A DNA stretch of 64,000 nucleotides from Liolophura sinensis (GCF_032854445.1 NC_088307.1:21154017-21218016); one strand, 5' to 3'; counted from the first letter of the stretch, positions 22,720-34,802 are shown. Made by a program: numbers and translations. Notes: a model not told the origin generated them from the letters alone.

Positions 22720-25200
22720 CGCTAGACTGCTAAACGGCCATTCTAAAATTCCCTGGCCAAAGAAAAGACGTCAACAATGAAGATACTGGGTACGTGGGAC
22801 GAGCTCAGCACCCCAAATTCAAACTCTCCCCACAACCAAATTATGTCACCCATCACCGTTGACGTCACCCCCTAGCAGGCTACTTAATTTGCGATCCAAC
22901 TGATGGGTCCTTCTGTGATCAAGAGGCTAGGAAACTCTGCAGTTAAAATCCACTGTCTTCCTTTCTGGCAAGTGCCTTATATCAGTTCACGAAATTAAGG
23001 GGTTTTGCCATTTTTCAGTCCTGCAACACCTCGCCAGTCTTACCATTGTTGTGCATCAGACCTACAGGACATAAAATTTGTTGTTTCGCCGTCAGCTGGT
23101 CACAGAGGATCGTAAGTAATAAAGGATACAAAATGCATTAAAAAAAAAATAAAAAAAAAAGAACAAACAAAACAGCAGGTCTGGCAATGAGGATTTATTT
23201 AGAATTGAACACTATGAAAGGAAGACTCAGAGAAATCACATCTTGCTGCAGAAATACTTGTTCCTTATGGTCCTGCAACAGAAATGAAAAACACATCCGC
23301 TTTCATAAACCATTATACTGTTATGCAGAATTAAACATGGCCAAAATCATAAAAATATTAAAACAAAATGACGAAAATGACCTATTTGTTGTTTTTTTTT
23401 TTTTTTAACATCTACCAAGGGCGATATGAATTTCATCCCTATACAGATGATCAGACACTAAAAAATAAACGGAATAAAAATTGAACTGAAAATCCACCTT
23501 TTTATTCTGTTCAGTGTTGATTTTTTTTTTATACTTCCTATTTTCAAGGCTTTTCCATCATGTAAATATATTTTCAGCAACGCAGATACAAGCAGAAGTT
23601 ACTTTTGTCACTGGTTGTGCGATCAGATTGTAAGATGTCTTCACTAAAAAAACTTCAGTGAGAGAGTTCATATTAATTCATCACTGCACACCAAGGGCTA
23701 CCTGTTGCAAGATTACCTGAACTTGGAAATTTACGTTCAATCTTCAATATGAGATTGTCGTAAACGTTAAGAAAATACAGGCCGAGTTGGCATTTCAAAA
23801 GTTGCACAAGATCACGTTGGATTGAACGTGTCAGAGTAGTGGGCTCTCGCCAACTAAGGCGGATAAAGAGCATCATTTTACAGTGCTTGCGAGACTGAAA
23901 ATGCATCTTGCACAATCAGGCTGGTTACCTCAACAGCACTGTTTTATAGTAGATACCGTAAAATCACCTCTTTTAGCCACTAAACTTTTTGTGAACTCGT
24001 GACAAGCCGATTCAGGTTATAGTGGCAACCTCAATGAAATTCAGTCCAGCTGATCAAACAGTAACCTTTCTAAGGATCTCCCAAAACGTATGTTTAATAG
24101 CTGAAGACATAATGAAAATATAATCGAGTATTCGATAAAAGGGACATAACTCAGCACAATTTTGTTGGACTTTGTTTATTTTGATACGCTTCCTACTCCA
24201 AGATCTGTCAATCTCGCATGTTGATTGGTATCTATTCATCAAATCCGTTCTGTTAACTGATGGAGCACAGTGAAAGACTAAAACCAAAGGGTTACCAAAT
24301 CTACATGCTTAGTTTTTTTTTTTTTGTAAACCCCATGCTCTTTCATCATTAATTGCACAACTTCTGAGTTCAGTTGTGTACTGTGCAATTCCTGAGATTG
24401 GCTCCTCTTAAGCTAGGGCAAAGCAACTTATTAAATCAACAAATTACCTTGGTCAGAATGATGCATAGTCAACCTCCAAGGTAGCCCACCTTCAAAATAA
24501 CACATCAGATAATTTAGTCTGAAACAAAAAATACACAAACTTGTGATTTTAAATGTTGAACCCCAAATAAATTTGTTAATACACTGCACTGGGATAAGCA
24601 ATTTTCAAGAGCTCGTCTCAGTTGACTCGGGAGTTGAAATCACAAAGATTCATAAAACTCACCATTGTAGGACATCATTGACAATCCCATGGAAGTTCTA
24701 CATGGCAATAAACTGCATCCATGCCTTAACAATTGAAGGTTCACATCCCGAACTGTTAAGGTGACGCTGTGACCGTGCATAAGGGAATTTTATGAAGTGC
24801 AACTCAAAACTATATTTTTTTTGAGAGTTTAATTGTGTGAAACAAAGCAATTTGTATATTAAACACCTAAATATTTTTGTTGAATTTACTGATTTTAGTG
24901 CACTTACATTAATTTGGGAGGTATAATGTTTCTCAAGCACTAAAATATGGTCCTATGCGTTCATGTACAAAAGATTACCTATGAAAAGGTCAAATATTTC
25001 TTTCATTTATTAAATCATTGTTCAAATACCATTCAAGAATGTTTCATTTGTACCCAGTTTTATTAAGTGTAAATCATCAACCTTAGGCCAGTAAGAATGT
25101 GGTCTCAGTCAAGACCAGCAAAGAGCTTCATCGCCCACTTAAAACCACCATGGAATGAGTAAACCCTTGTCCTTCGCCTGCCACTGCATCCCTGTCATTT
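22720..25200. other. Spacer, no gene recognised
   Basis: AT-rich with A and T homopolymers at 23140-23160 and 23392-23406. If the snoRNA host transcript continues past 26.4 kb it might end in this region, but no convincing poly(A) signal was chosen. Confidence 0.4.
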
Positions 25201-25212
25201 AAAGCTGCAGTC

Positions 25213-25640
25213 AAACCATTTAATCCTATGACCTCTGGCCATGGGCTTTCAATCCTGTGACCTCTGTGGCCATGGGCTTTCAATCCTGTGACCTCTGTGG
25301 CCATGGGCATTCAATCCCGTGACCTCTGTGGACATGGGCATTCAATCCTGTGACCTCTGTGGCCATGGGCTTTCAATCCTGTGACCTCTGTGGCCATGGG
25401 CATTCAATCCTGTGACCTCTGTGGCCATGGGCATTCAATCCTGTGACCTCTGTGGCCATGGGCTTTCAATCCTGTGACCTCTGTGGCCATGGGCATTCAA
25501 TCCTGTGACCTCTGTGGCCATGGGCATTCAATCCTGTGACCTCTGTGGTCATGGGCATTCAATCCTTTGACCTGTGGCTGTAAGCATTAAATCCTGTTAT
25601 CTCAATGGCCATTCAATCCTGCGACCATCACAACCATGGC
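25213..25640. repeat. Minisatellite, 31 bp x about 12
   Basis: Unit reads CATTCAATCCTGTGACCTCT followed by GTGGCCATGGG. It decays at the right end. Confidence 0.95.
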
Positions 25641-25794
25641 CATTCCAACCTACAACCTTCACCAAGGGCCAATAAAAAGCACAGAGGTCTAATAAGCCAA
25701 GGCATGTAGTGCAAGCCAAAGTATATGTACGCGTAAATCAGCTAGCTGAAATTGTCATTTAAAATGGATAAGTGAAGAGGTCCTCTATGAAAGT

Positions 25795-25992
25795 TGTGAA
25801 TGATACAACCCCACCAGAAGGTAAATGACATAGCCCTACCAGAATTTAACAATACAGCCCCACCTGGTCAACAATACAACCCTACCGGAAGTTGAACAAT
25901 ACAATCCCACCACAATGTGAATACAACCCACAAAGTGAACGATACAATCCCACCAGAAGGTGAACGATACAACCCCACCACAAGTCAAATAG
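25795..25992. repeat. Degenerate minisatellite, about 25 bp
   Basis: Repeated ATACAACCCCACCAGAAGGT-like units with variable spacing. Confidence 0.75.
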
Positions 25993-26509
25993 TCTTCCAC
26001 ATAAGTATAGTCATATGCCACATGTATTCCAATTTGAGCCTACATTTCAACAGCCAAGCGCAATTCTTCCAGAAACAGTCTTAACAGTGTTATTCTAAAG
26101 GGAAGTAACTCTGGGCACCTAACAAAAGTAGGACAAGGGAACAGGAATGTGTGGCATTATTTTTTTTCAATTGGAGAAGAGGGCTCTTCCGTTGCACGAC
26201 ATACAAGATTTCCATTTGTTTAATGAAATGCTGGGCCAATACGCCATTCCACATTTGTCTACAATAAGCCATTCCACATCTGTATACTTGCCAAAATAAA
26301 CTTCAAGCTGTACACATGCCATCTAAGAAACTGTATAAAGACCACGTGAAGTTGCAAATAACAAAAATATAGAACATGTACCCTGGTTGATCCAGCCATA
26401 TTGTTTCATGAGACAGGAGCCTTGAGACACTGGGCAATTTGAAGGTTGTGCTTATGTACCAGAACTTCAGGGCACCATCGTCCCCGCCCTAAGTGTGTAC
26501 ATGGGCTTG

Positions 26510-26581
26510 ACTCATCAGTTGACAGTTCGTGATCACAGAGTATCATCTGTCCCTATCTGTCAAGTTTCTCATCATCTGAGT
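26510..26581 (-). ncRNA. Box C/D snoRNA, U74-like
   Basis: Terminal stem ACTCA/TGAGT, C box ATGATGA one base inside it, and D box CTGA directly before the 3' stem. The internal guide GATAGGGACAG pairs (one G:U) with the conserved 28S stretch CTGTCCCTACC. Counting five bases from a degenerate D' box points to the C that I recall as human C3820 (U74). The inferred 3' splice site lies 80 nt downstream. Confidence 0.7.
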
Positions 26582-26640
26582 AAAGCTCTACCCCCAACCT
26601 ACATCAACCAAACCTTTATTATTACTGATCAAACTTTGAG

Positions 26641-27450
26641 CAACCATTCCCATCAACGCCAGGACTATCGAGTCTGTGAAACCCGGGCCATTATGGTGAT
26701 CTAACTGCTGGGGTCACCATTCCCATCAAACCCAGGACTATCGAGTCTGTGAAACCCGGGCCATTATGGTGATCTAACTGCTGGGGTCACCATTCCCATC
26801 AAACCCAGGACTATCGAGTCTGTGAAACCTGAGGCCATTCTGGTGATCTAACTGCTGGGGTCACCATTCCCATCAAACCCAGGACTATCGAGTCTGTGAA
26901 ACCTGAGGCCATTCTGGTGATCTAACTGCTGGGGTCACCATTCCCATCAAACCCAGGACTATCGAGTCTGTGAAACCCGGGCCATTATGGTGATCTAACT
27001 GCTGGGGTCACCATTCCCATCAAACCCAGGACTATCGAGTCTGTGAAACCCGGGCCATTATGGTGATCTAACTGCTGGGGTCACCATTCCCATCAAACCC
27101 AGGACTATCGAGTCTGTGAAACCTGAGGCCATTCTGGTGATCTAACTGCTGGGGTCACCATTCCCATCAAACCCAGGACTATCGAGTCTGTGAAACCTGA
27201 GGCCATTCTGGTGATCTAACTGCTGGGGTCACCATTCCCATCAAACCCAGGACTATCGAGTCTGTGAAACCCGGGCCATTCTGGTGATCTAACTGCTGGG
27301 GTCACCATTCCCATCAAACCCAGGACTATCGAGTCTGTGAAACCCGGGCCATTCTGGTGATCTAACTGCTGGGGCCACCATTCCCATCAAACCCAGGACT
27401 ATCGAGTCTGTGAAACCCGGGCCATTCTGGTGATCTAACTGCTGGGGCCA
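26641..27450. repeat. Minisatellite, 73 bp x 11
   Basis: CTAACTGCTGGGGTCACCAT recurs every 73 bp from 26701. Copies alternate between CCCGGGCCATTATGG and CCTGAGGCCATTCTGG variants, indicating higher-order duplication. It lies in an intron of the snoRNA host, next to the U74-like snoRNA, but lacks C and D boxes. Confidence 0.96.
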
Positions 27451-27479
27451 CAATGTCAGTAAAGCCCCATCGGGCCACC

Positions 27480-27725
27480 ATTTTTGCTCAATTCAGGACA
27501 TTCTTTTTGTTAAACCCCAGGCTGCCACGTTGGTCAGTAGCCAAGCCATCCTGATGATCAACTCTCAAGGCGATAATGTTGATCATACCTGGGCCAGCTT
27601 GCTGATCCAACCCCAAGACTATTATGTTGATCATACCCCAGGTCATCATGTTGATCCAACCACAAGGCGATTATGTTCATCAAACTCCTGACCATTATGC
27701 TGGTCAAGCCCAGAAACCATTAACC
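27480..27725. repeat. Degenerate repeat, about 35 bp
   Basis: Loose repetition of GTTGATCATACCCCAGG-like units following the 73-bp array. Confidence 0.6.
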
Positions 27726-28033
27726 ATAAATCTATACAGATACTTGTATAATTGATCACGAAGTCAACCATGCACTGAAGGCTCCACAGCTGTATTGTGT
27801 TTCGCATTTAACATTTTTAGTACATTCACATTTTGATTTTTTAATCCTGCTTTAATTTTCGTACCTGAACATAACCACTAGACACCTGCTCCCCCATCCT
27901 GAAAATAGAATTGAAAAAGGTCAATGACTACATTCCAACCATACTGTTTTTTCTACAAATCTTCCAACTCCTGTTGTTAAAAACAAAAAATGACTGTAGT
28001 CATACATGTAGAGAACTGTAATAATTTTTAGCG

Positions 28034-28112
28034 ATGTGCTCAGAAAAGTTTGGAACGGTAAGTTTTGATATCACATGACATCATTTGGCAGAATGTTAAC
28101 ATCATTGCACAT
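28034..28112 (-). ncRNA. Box C/D snoRNA candidate, target unassigned
   Basis: Stem ATGTGC/GCACAT (6 bp), C box ATGATGT (one base off consensus) and D box CTGA. The strong acceptor TTTTTAACAACAG at 27972-27971 lies about 63 nt downstream, as expected for an intronic snoRNA. The sequence before the D box (CGTTCCAAACTTTT) was not matched to an rRNA site from memory. A related copy lies at 28733-28805. Confidence 0.6.
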
Positions 28113-28732
28113 ACATCAACAAAAATACAACACAGAAATTTGATTACTGGTTTAAAGCCATACTACGAACTTTTCACTGGCACAAAGTCAGTTTTATGGG
28201 GGGTGGGGGGACCCAAGGAGATTCATATTGACCCAAGGTTTCAATTTCTGGGTTATCAGTGACGTTTCACTCTGCAAGTAGGATAAACCTAACATTCTTC
28301 CCCAAAAAAGGTCCTTATTTTTTTACAGATTAATAGAAGTCATAAAAATGCACTTTTGGAGCTCAAACTCCTAGTAAGTTATCAATCTGTCTTGTAGAGA
28401 AACCTTGCAACACCTTTATCAGCACTAGATCTTTAAAAAATAAATTGGGACAGTTCGCAACTTTGTCCCGGGTGAAATTTTACGTTATTTACCATGCATG
28501 CAAACCTTACCTAGATGGTTGAAAGCTGACCAGGGTTCAAGTGGTCATCTTCAATAAGATGTCTATTACAAACTCATGGACTTCAATCCACCAACTGCTA
28601 GAGGTGCAAGGCCTGAACGTACAACTTTCATGCTGACCTGGAATTCAACAAAAAGTTGTTTTTTTTTGTAACATCATCCACTGTAGATCTTACAGATGCA
28701 GTGAAAGATATGTAATTCATATGGTCAAAGAA

Positions 28733-28805
28733 GTGCTCCGAAAATTTGGAACGGTAAATGTTGATATCACAACGTATCATTTGGCAGAATGTTTCATCAC
28801 TGCAC
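28733..28805 (-). ncRNA. Box C/D snoRNA paralogue, degenerate D box
   Basis: Shares AACATTCTGCCAAATGAT, GTGATATCAA and ACCGTTCCAAA with 28034-28112. C box GTGATGA is good, but the D box position reads CGGA and the stem is only GTGC/GCAC. Possibly a dying duplicate. Confidence 0.45.
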
Positions 28806-28825
28806 ATCAAAGAGACAGATGCCAC

Positions 28826-28950
28826 CAGCATGATGGTGGAAGGAAACCGGGCATATTCCAGGGAAACCCACAACCATCTGCAGGTTGCTGCCAGACCTTC
28901 CCACGTGAGGCCAGAGAGGAACTCACAGCAGCTGCACTGGCGACACGCTG
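28826..28950 (-). mobile_element. SINE family A fragment
   Basis: Internal part only: GGAAACCGGGCATATTCCAG, AACCATCTGCAGGTTGCTG, ACCTTCCCACG. Confidence 0.8.
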
Positions 28951-29404
28951 ATGGGTCATCGCATGGTGTTGGCGTGCTATCCACCTCGGGCACGGAGGCC
29001 CCCACCATCAACCTACTCCGTCAATACCTTAGCCACCAAGACCCAGTATCTAGGCAGAAAAACACTGATATCCTCCACTAATGGCAGGACTGAAAATGGC
29101 ATGTCCACGTAATTTGTAGAGAAAAGCATCTTAACCACTTGCCTACAACCAACTGTGCAATTTTGTGTATAGTCACATTCATTGGACTGATTTATGCCAC
29201 ATACAGGGAAGAGAATCTATTTATCAAAACCAGCTGATATTTCTTCTAGAAGCTAACTCCCACCACCCCCACCAAGGCATTAGTGAAATGATTAGTTTTT
29301 AGCCATTTTTGTCAAAGATTACATGTAAAGTCCTGATTTCCCTTTAACTACGCTCAAATCAGTTGAAAATTCTCATCCCTGCGTAATTTCCACATACAGT
29401 ATGT

Positions 29405-29545
29405 AAGATGGTGGTCAGTTTTATGGGTGGTGTAAATCTGAAGTGTTGGAGATAAACCACTGCCGTCTGGCAAGTTACTGACAAACTTACCCACATGAGA
29501 TATACAGATATGCGCATTGTATTGGAGGGAGACTAGTGGTCATCT
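29405..29545 (+). mobile_element. Dispersed repeat family D
   Basis: Shares GGCAAGTTACTGACAAACTT and the GACTAGTGGTCATC end with 22567-22715 and 31262-31420. Confidence 0.5.
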
Positions 29546-29860
29546 ACATCCTCAAATGGTCAGACAAGTTTCACTGACCATTTCTCGTCACCAAGAAACA
29601 TGAATCGTAACCGGAAAATCGGCAAAATTTCTGTGCGTGACTGGGTCATCTACGTCCTCAAATGGTCCGACAAGTTTCACTGACCAGGTCTCGTCCCCAA
29701 GAAACATGAATCGTAACCGGAAAATCGGCAAATTTTCTGTGTGTGACTGGGTCATCTATGTCCTCAAATGGTCAGACAAATTTCACTGACCATTTCTCGT
29801 TACCAAGGAACCATGAATAGTAACAGGAAAATCGGGAAATTTCCTTTCCGTGACTGGGTC
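29540..29860. repeat. Tandem repeat, about 105 bp x 3, spanning a host exon
   Basis: CCTCAAATGGTCAGACAAGT recurs near 29550, 29656 and 29762. The rightmost unit contains the candidate host exon 29804-29859; the other two carry diverged equivalents of it. Confidence 0.88.
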
Positions 29861-29928
29861 TGCAACTGTACCTAGCATGTTCTAGTGTTTTGTAGGCGCT
29901 ATACGGTGTTGAGACGACAGGAGTACAA

Positions 29929-30005
29929 GAGACAGTCAGATTATGAAGCTCAACATGAGAAGTCAGAGAGATTCCCATTTGTTCTTATGTGATCATCATA
30001 GTCTC
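29929..30005 (-). ncRNA. Box C/D snoRNA, U79-like
   Basis: Stem GAGAC/GTCTC, C box ATGATGA (exact), D box CTGA, and internal D' CTGA. The guide before D' (TGGGAATCTC) is complementary to the conserved 28S GAGATTCCCA. The fifth-base rule selects the second A of GAGA, which I recall as human A3809, the U79 site. A candidate 3' splice site is at 29861-29860, 68 nt downstream. Confidence 0.75.
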
Positions 30006-30149
30006 AAGCACAAATCTTCCTAAACCCTGCTACTTGCAATTTGGTAATTAATGTAGCTGGCGACTTTGGGGATACTTTCACAAAAATTTACTCATTTGAC
30101 TGGAGCGTTACGTTTAACTGAAGAATACTTCATGAGTACAACTAAGGCC

Positions 30150-30270
30150 AACATTATGGTTGTGAAAATCAGGCGGAGATTGGTGGAAACCCACAGGCCG
30201 CCTGCATGTTGCTGGCAGACCTTCCCATGTTCAACCAGTGAAGAAACAATCATAAAATGGAACATGAACT
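30150..30270 (-). mobile_element. SINE family A fragment, old
   Basis: Diverged internal part: AAAATCAGGCGGAG, GAAACCCACAGGC, TGCTGGCAGACCTTCCCATG. Confidence 0.65.
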
Positions 30271-30639
30271 CACAACGGCCACACTCGTACCAGCACCAGT
30301 ATGAAGAATGAATCACAAAGGACATGTAGCAATCTAAACATATATTCAGTCACTAAAATGGTACACAGTTCGGGAACAGAACTATAATTTTTTTTTTTAC
30401 ATACTGCCATTGTTGGGCATCTATCTGATGCATGTTCATAGCTTCAGTCATCCAACAGCCAAATAATTATTAAAATTATTAAATCTAACAACAGTTAACA
30501 CTAATGAAATGAAACATTCTGTTCAGGACCCAATCATTTCCACTGGCACCCACTCATTTAGCCACCTCTGGGTCCCAGAGATTTACTTCAATAAAAACCT
30601 ATCAACATCACTGGGCTTGTGTTATTTGCACCTATCACG

Positions 30640-30795
30640 TTTTGACTGATTTATTTATCAAGCATTCTAATGGGGGGAACCCACAAAAACCCCATGACCA
30701 TCCGCAGGCTGCTGGCAGACCTTCCCATGTACAGCTGGAGAGGAAGCCAGTATAGGCTGAACTTGAACTCACAGTGACCGCATTGGTGAGGACAT
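30640..30795 (-). mobile_element. SINE family A, partial
   Basis: TGACCATCCGCAGGCTGCTG, GACCTTCCCATGTACAGC, GAACTCACAGTGACCGCATT. It retains the B-box region but not the A-box end. Confidence 0.8.
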
Positions 30796-31047
30796 CATGT
30801 TTTGCAAAATATCATGTGACCCTGTAATGACCAATGGGAACTAAGAATTACTGAGTATAATAACCAACACTGTTACTCAAGCACATTGAATTACTCTGGC
30901 AAAGTTTACCTTCAGGTTGAAATTCACAGGACAGAAGAGCTGGCACTCCTCGATTCTTACCCAGCTACCACCTGAAACGAAATAGGGAGTTGTTAGAAAT
31001 TGGATGTAAAAAGGATGGGAAATGCACAGATGTACGATGAAAATCAC

Positions 31048-31135
31048 ACTTGCCTCAGTTCGGTGAATAGTGGTAAAATACAGTCATCATACCAACGGTC
31101 AAGAGTAGCAAATATAGTTCACATCATTGGCAAGT
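31048..31135 (-). ncRNA. Box C/D snoRNA, U77/U80-like, copy 2
   Basis: Stem ACTTGCC/GGCAAGT (7 bp), C box ATGATGT, C' box ATGATGA and D box CTGA. The internal guide ATATTTGCTACT is a perfect 12-base complement of the conserved 28S AGTAGCAAATAT, the region of human A1521 (U77/U80). It ends 75 nt before the acceptor at 30973-30972, an ideal distance for intronic snoRNA release. Confidence 0.82.
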
Positions 31136-31261
31136 AGTAAACAAGTCAATCAGCTAATATTCAGGCAGCCCTTCTTTCAATGCCTCACACCAACTCTTAC
31201 TCTTCCTCATAACGTAGCAATTTAAATGCAGAAATTAGTTTTGTTCTTCAAACTGTAAGGA

Positions 31262-31420
31262 TAGTCTGATTAATGTTTTACGCCATGATTATAGGAAATC
31301 ATCACTTATACAATGGACACTGTTTTTATGGGCGAAGAAGACCAGAGTGCCTTTACTGACAGACATACCCATATGTGACAGACAGATATGCACACCATGG
31401 CTGGTAGAAGACTAGTGGTC
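31262..31420 (+). mobile_element. Dispersed repeat family D
   Basis: Contains GAAGAAGACCAGAGTGCC, TACTGACAGACATACCCA and ACTAGTGGTCATC as in the other copies. Confidence 0.45.
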
Positions 31421-32711
31421 ATCAACGAATTGAGAATTATGCAAATCAGCAATACAAACACTATTGATCACATATCACCAAGGCTCCACGAGCAGTGAGA
31501 GCAAGGGAAATCCACAAATTCCGTCCTCAGCCGGGTTTGAACTCGTACACTGACTGCAACCCCAAGGAGCACAAGGGTGAAGACTCGAATCTTCTATGCA
31601 GTTAACGTAACAGCCACAGAAACACACACTGGTGTCTATACATCAAAACGGTTGCATTACTTGGACTGGAGATAAAATAAATTACTCCAAGGGGAGAAAG
31701 TACCAGGTCGTCGTACCTTGCTTCAAGACTGTCAACAGAACCACAAGTCTGTGAAGGAATGAAGCTAAACATCCCCCATGCAGTGGATTGCCACTTGACA
31801 CCATTTTAAGTCCCCAGAATCTATGGATGAAAGAAAACAAACAAAATAGTGTACAGGATATGTGAAAGATGTACTTGTCCATTTCTGCAAATTTGCATTC
31901 TTTAACCTTTGCAAATTTGTATTCTTCAACATCTGCAAATTTGCATAAACATTTGATGGCAAGTTCCAAAGCAGATCTGTCAAAAGCTACATCCATTATA
32001 CTTTGTCTTGCAGAAGGACATTTTACACTTCTGGGTCCAGCTGTTCAAAAGTGTATTAAGACGAAAGCCCTTTATTAAGTTATATAATACTTATATTAAC
32101 TAATATTCACACTTTGTATTAGGTCAAGACACGTATTAAGATTCAAACCTAGCTTCACATTTATGCACTTTTGAACAACTGGCCCCGGCATACTGGTTAT
32201 ACCCTAGACTTCTTTGCACACATCGAAGAGCAATTTCGAAAGCGACTTATCTGCTTAATGTTTCCTCATTAAGGTAATAACTTTGTGCTTTGATAATACA
32301 GTTATTCTGAACATCAGTGTTTCAGTGTCAATGCAGACGAATGTCCTCAAAATATGCATAAATCACTAGGTGAACGTGTCGATAGGTTGACAAAATACTG
32401 TTGGTCATTTTGCAAAACTTGTGAAAATACTTAGGAATTTGCCAAACAATACATAATGTTAATATGCTCCGATATAAATTGAGAGTTTCCAAAACCAGGA
32501 CCAAGATTCATTATGCTATTGGATCACGAGCAGGTAAGTTTTAGTTTTTAAAATAAAAAGAGCTTTATACAGGACATTTATAACCTTACTGTATAACTTA
32601 ACTTTTTAGTAGCCACAATCTGTTTAAGAGTTTGGATCACACTATTTCATATTGTATTTCTTTCTCCTGTGATTTTCACACTCGCACGATATTTGGTAAG
32701 GAACATTTGTG

Positions 32712-32797
32712 CTTGCCTCAGTTCGGTGAATAGTGGTAAAATACAGTCATCACACCAACGGTCAAGAGTAGCAAATATAGATCACATCATTGGCAAG
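32712..32797 (-). ncRNA. Box C/D snoRNA, U77/U80-like, copy 1
   Basis: Nearly identical to 31048-31135 (two internal differences). Stem CTTGCC/GGCAAG with the same boxes and guides. It lies 160 nt after the candidate exon 32958-32988 and about 90 nt before the acceptor-like site near 32622. Confidence 0.82.
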
Positions 32798-33291
32798 TCT
32801 AGTTCCATCAACACAATAAATCATCTACAAAGCTCTGGACGTTTCATTTTTTTTCTTTTGGTTGATTGGGTAAGCTTTAAATAATACGTGCATTAAAATC
32901 TCATTTTTAAGAGTCCTTGGTTTATGTTCACAGACATACAAAAGTTTTGTAAAGTACCTGTTCTCAGCCACATGGACATCTCTGCATTCTGTTGGGGGGA
33001 AAAAAAGAGAGAAAAACATAAGCAATCAGCTATCATTATTAGATTACGCCATGCTCAAAAACATTTCCTTCACAAAGTCCATACAAAAATAGGCCCATGT
33101 CAATGTGGCTTCTATGCTTTTAAGTGATTGGTTTTCTTAAATTCAGTAGAAAAAATTAAAAAAAACAAACAAACACTGAAGTGCTAACATCTGGAAATGG
33201 CAAAATTTAGTACCAAAAAAATCCTGAATTGTTCAATCTTTGTTGAAGACTAGCAATCCAAGATAATACCCGTTGTTCTTTAATGTAACTT

Positions 33292-33369
33292 TGATGTCTT
33301 TCAGCTAGAGCTAATAGTAAAAATGACAATCATTGATTATCAGAAAGTCTCTATCATCATTAGACATCA
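33292..33369 (-). ncRNA. Box C/D snoRNA, U44-like
   Basis: Perfect 8-bp terminal stem TGATGTCT/AGACATCA, exact C box ATGATGA, D box CTGA, and an internal CTGA. The guide before D (TATTAGCTCTAG) complements the conserved 18S CTAGAGCTAATA. The fifth base selects the A that I recall as human A166, the U44 site; human U44 carries a very similar ATTAGCTCTA before its D box. Confidence 0.88.
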
Positions 33370-34433
33370 CAACAGATTCGACGACTTCTGTCATCTTCTA
33401 ACTGTAACTTGATGCAAGCTCAGTTTGCTGAGTACAAATATACTTCCAAATCACCACGACAACTAGCATTGGAATGCGTAATTACCAACTGCCTCAAACT
33501 TTTACCAACATTAATGAATGGAAAATACTCAGTTAAGGCCCATGGCCAAGATAGGCATAGTGCCATCTGGATGCTGTCAAAGGGAAAATAACTCTGATGT
33601 AGCCAAATGAACAATGCCTCTGAGTTATCCTTCCTTGGACAACATTCTGATGGCCCTATTCCTATCTTGGTCATGTTCCATAACCAAGTATTGTCTCCCA
33701 CTGTACTTGCGATTTCCAGATACAAGTTTCAGAATTCTTCACTTTTATCAGGTAAATACAATAGGTCCCCATTCTTGTGTATCATGGGGCCATAAATTCA
33801 CTGTCACCAAAGTCCCAACCATACCAACACCTAAGATGGAAATATGTGAGGACTAGGTTGCTGTGTTTCCTTGTGATTTCCACGAGCTCTTCGGTGTCAT
33901 CCCCTCAAACACATCACTTTTCTAATTTTTTCATTCGTTAAAAAAGGAAAAAGTACTATGTTCTTCACACTATATTTGTTCCTGTGGTACCGTCATCCAT
34001 GAGTGTTCTGCCCTTACCTGGTTGTGGCAGCTCATCATACTTCTGTGATATCTTTTCATGCGTTGTTCAAAGCTCTGGATTAAAATTTCCAGAACATGAA
34101 CTTGTTGGGTCAGCAACTGGATGTTTACGCCACTAGACCATTTGAATTGTTGTGACAGAATGTGTTGTCATTCATATTTGGCAAGCTTCACTCCGAGAAA
34201 CATGAATGAATTGACATTAGTAGTGATATAGAAATACAGCGACCTAGTATTCACAAGACAGCCCCCAGATGTACAATACTCCTGAAAGGAGAGACTTAGG
34301 AAATAGTCTTACGAAATGTTGGATCCTGTAATTCGTCATCACTTCTACTTCTGCCATCTTCATCCAGCACCAAAAGCAAGATATTTACTTCTCAAATCAT
34401 CTGAACAGAAGAACAAAAGTACAACAACTTATT

Positions 34434-34545
34434 TGAGTGGTGTTTTATGCCATGCTCCAAAATATTTCTCTTATATATGACGGTGGCCAGCAGTATGGTA
34501 GGTGAAAACCAGGCAGAGCCCCTGAGAAAGGCACGACCATCCGTA
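34434..34545 (-). mobile_element. SINE family A fragment
   Basis: GTGTTTTATGCCATGCTCC, TATATGACGGTGGCCAGCAG, AACCAGGCAGAGCCCC. Confidence 0.8.
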
Positions 34546-34569
34546 AATACAATAAAGTTAGACTACATT

Positions 34570-34802
34570 CATACTTTCCACGAATTCATGCGTACAAGTT
34601 ACTGAGTTAATTCATGAGTACAAGTTACTGAGTTAATTCATGAGTACAAGTTACCGAGTTAATTCATGAGTACAAGTTACCGAGTTAATTCTATGAGTAC
34701 AAGTTACCGAGTTAATTCATGCGTACAAGTTACCGAGTTAATTCATGAGTACGAGTTACCGAGTTAATTCATGAGTGCAAGTTACCGAGTTAATTCATGT
34801 GA
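34570..34802. repeat. Minisatellite, about 26 bp x 9
   Basis: TTCATGAGTACAAGTTACCG followed by AGTTAA, with few substitutions. Confidence 0.95.

Noticed and set aside
26380-26400. TGGTTGATCCAGCCA resembles the 5' end of 18S rRNA
   Set aside because: The similarity covers about 15 bases only; the following sequence does not match 18S, so it is chance or a tiny fragment.
26641-27450. 73-bp array as a tandem snoRNA cluster
   Set aside because: The unit size fits, but there is no C or D box and no closing stem.
34030-34345. TCATCAT/TCATCAC motifs as further minus-strand C boxes
   Set aside because: No D box at the right distance and no complementary terminal stem.
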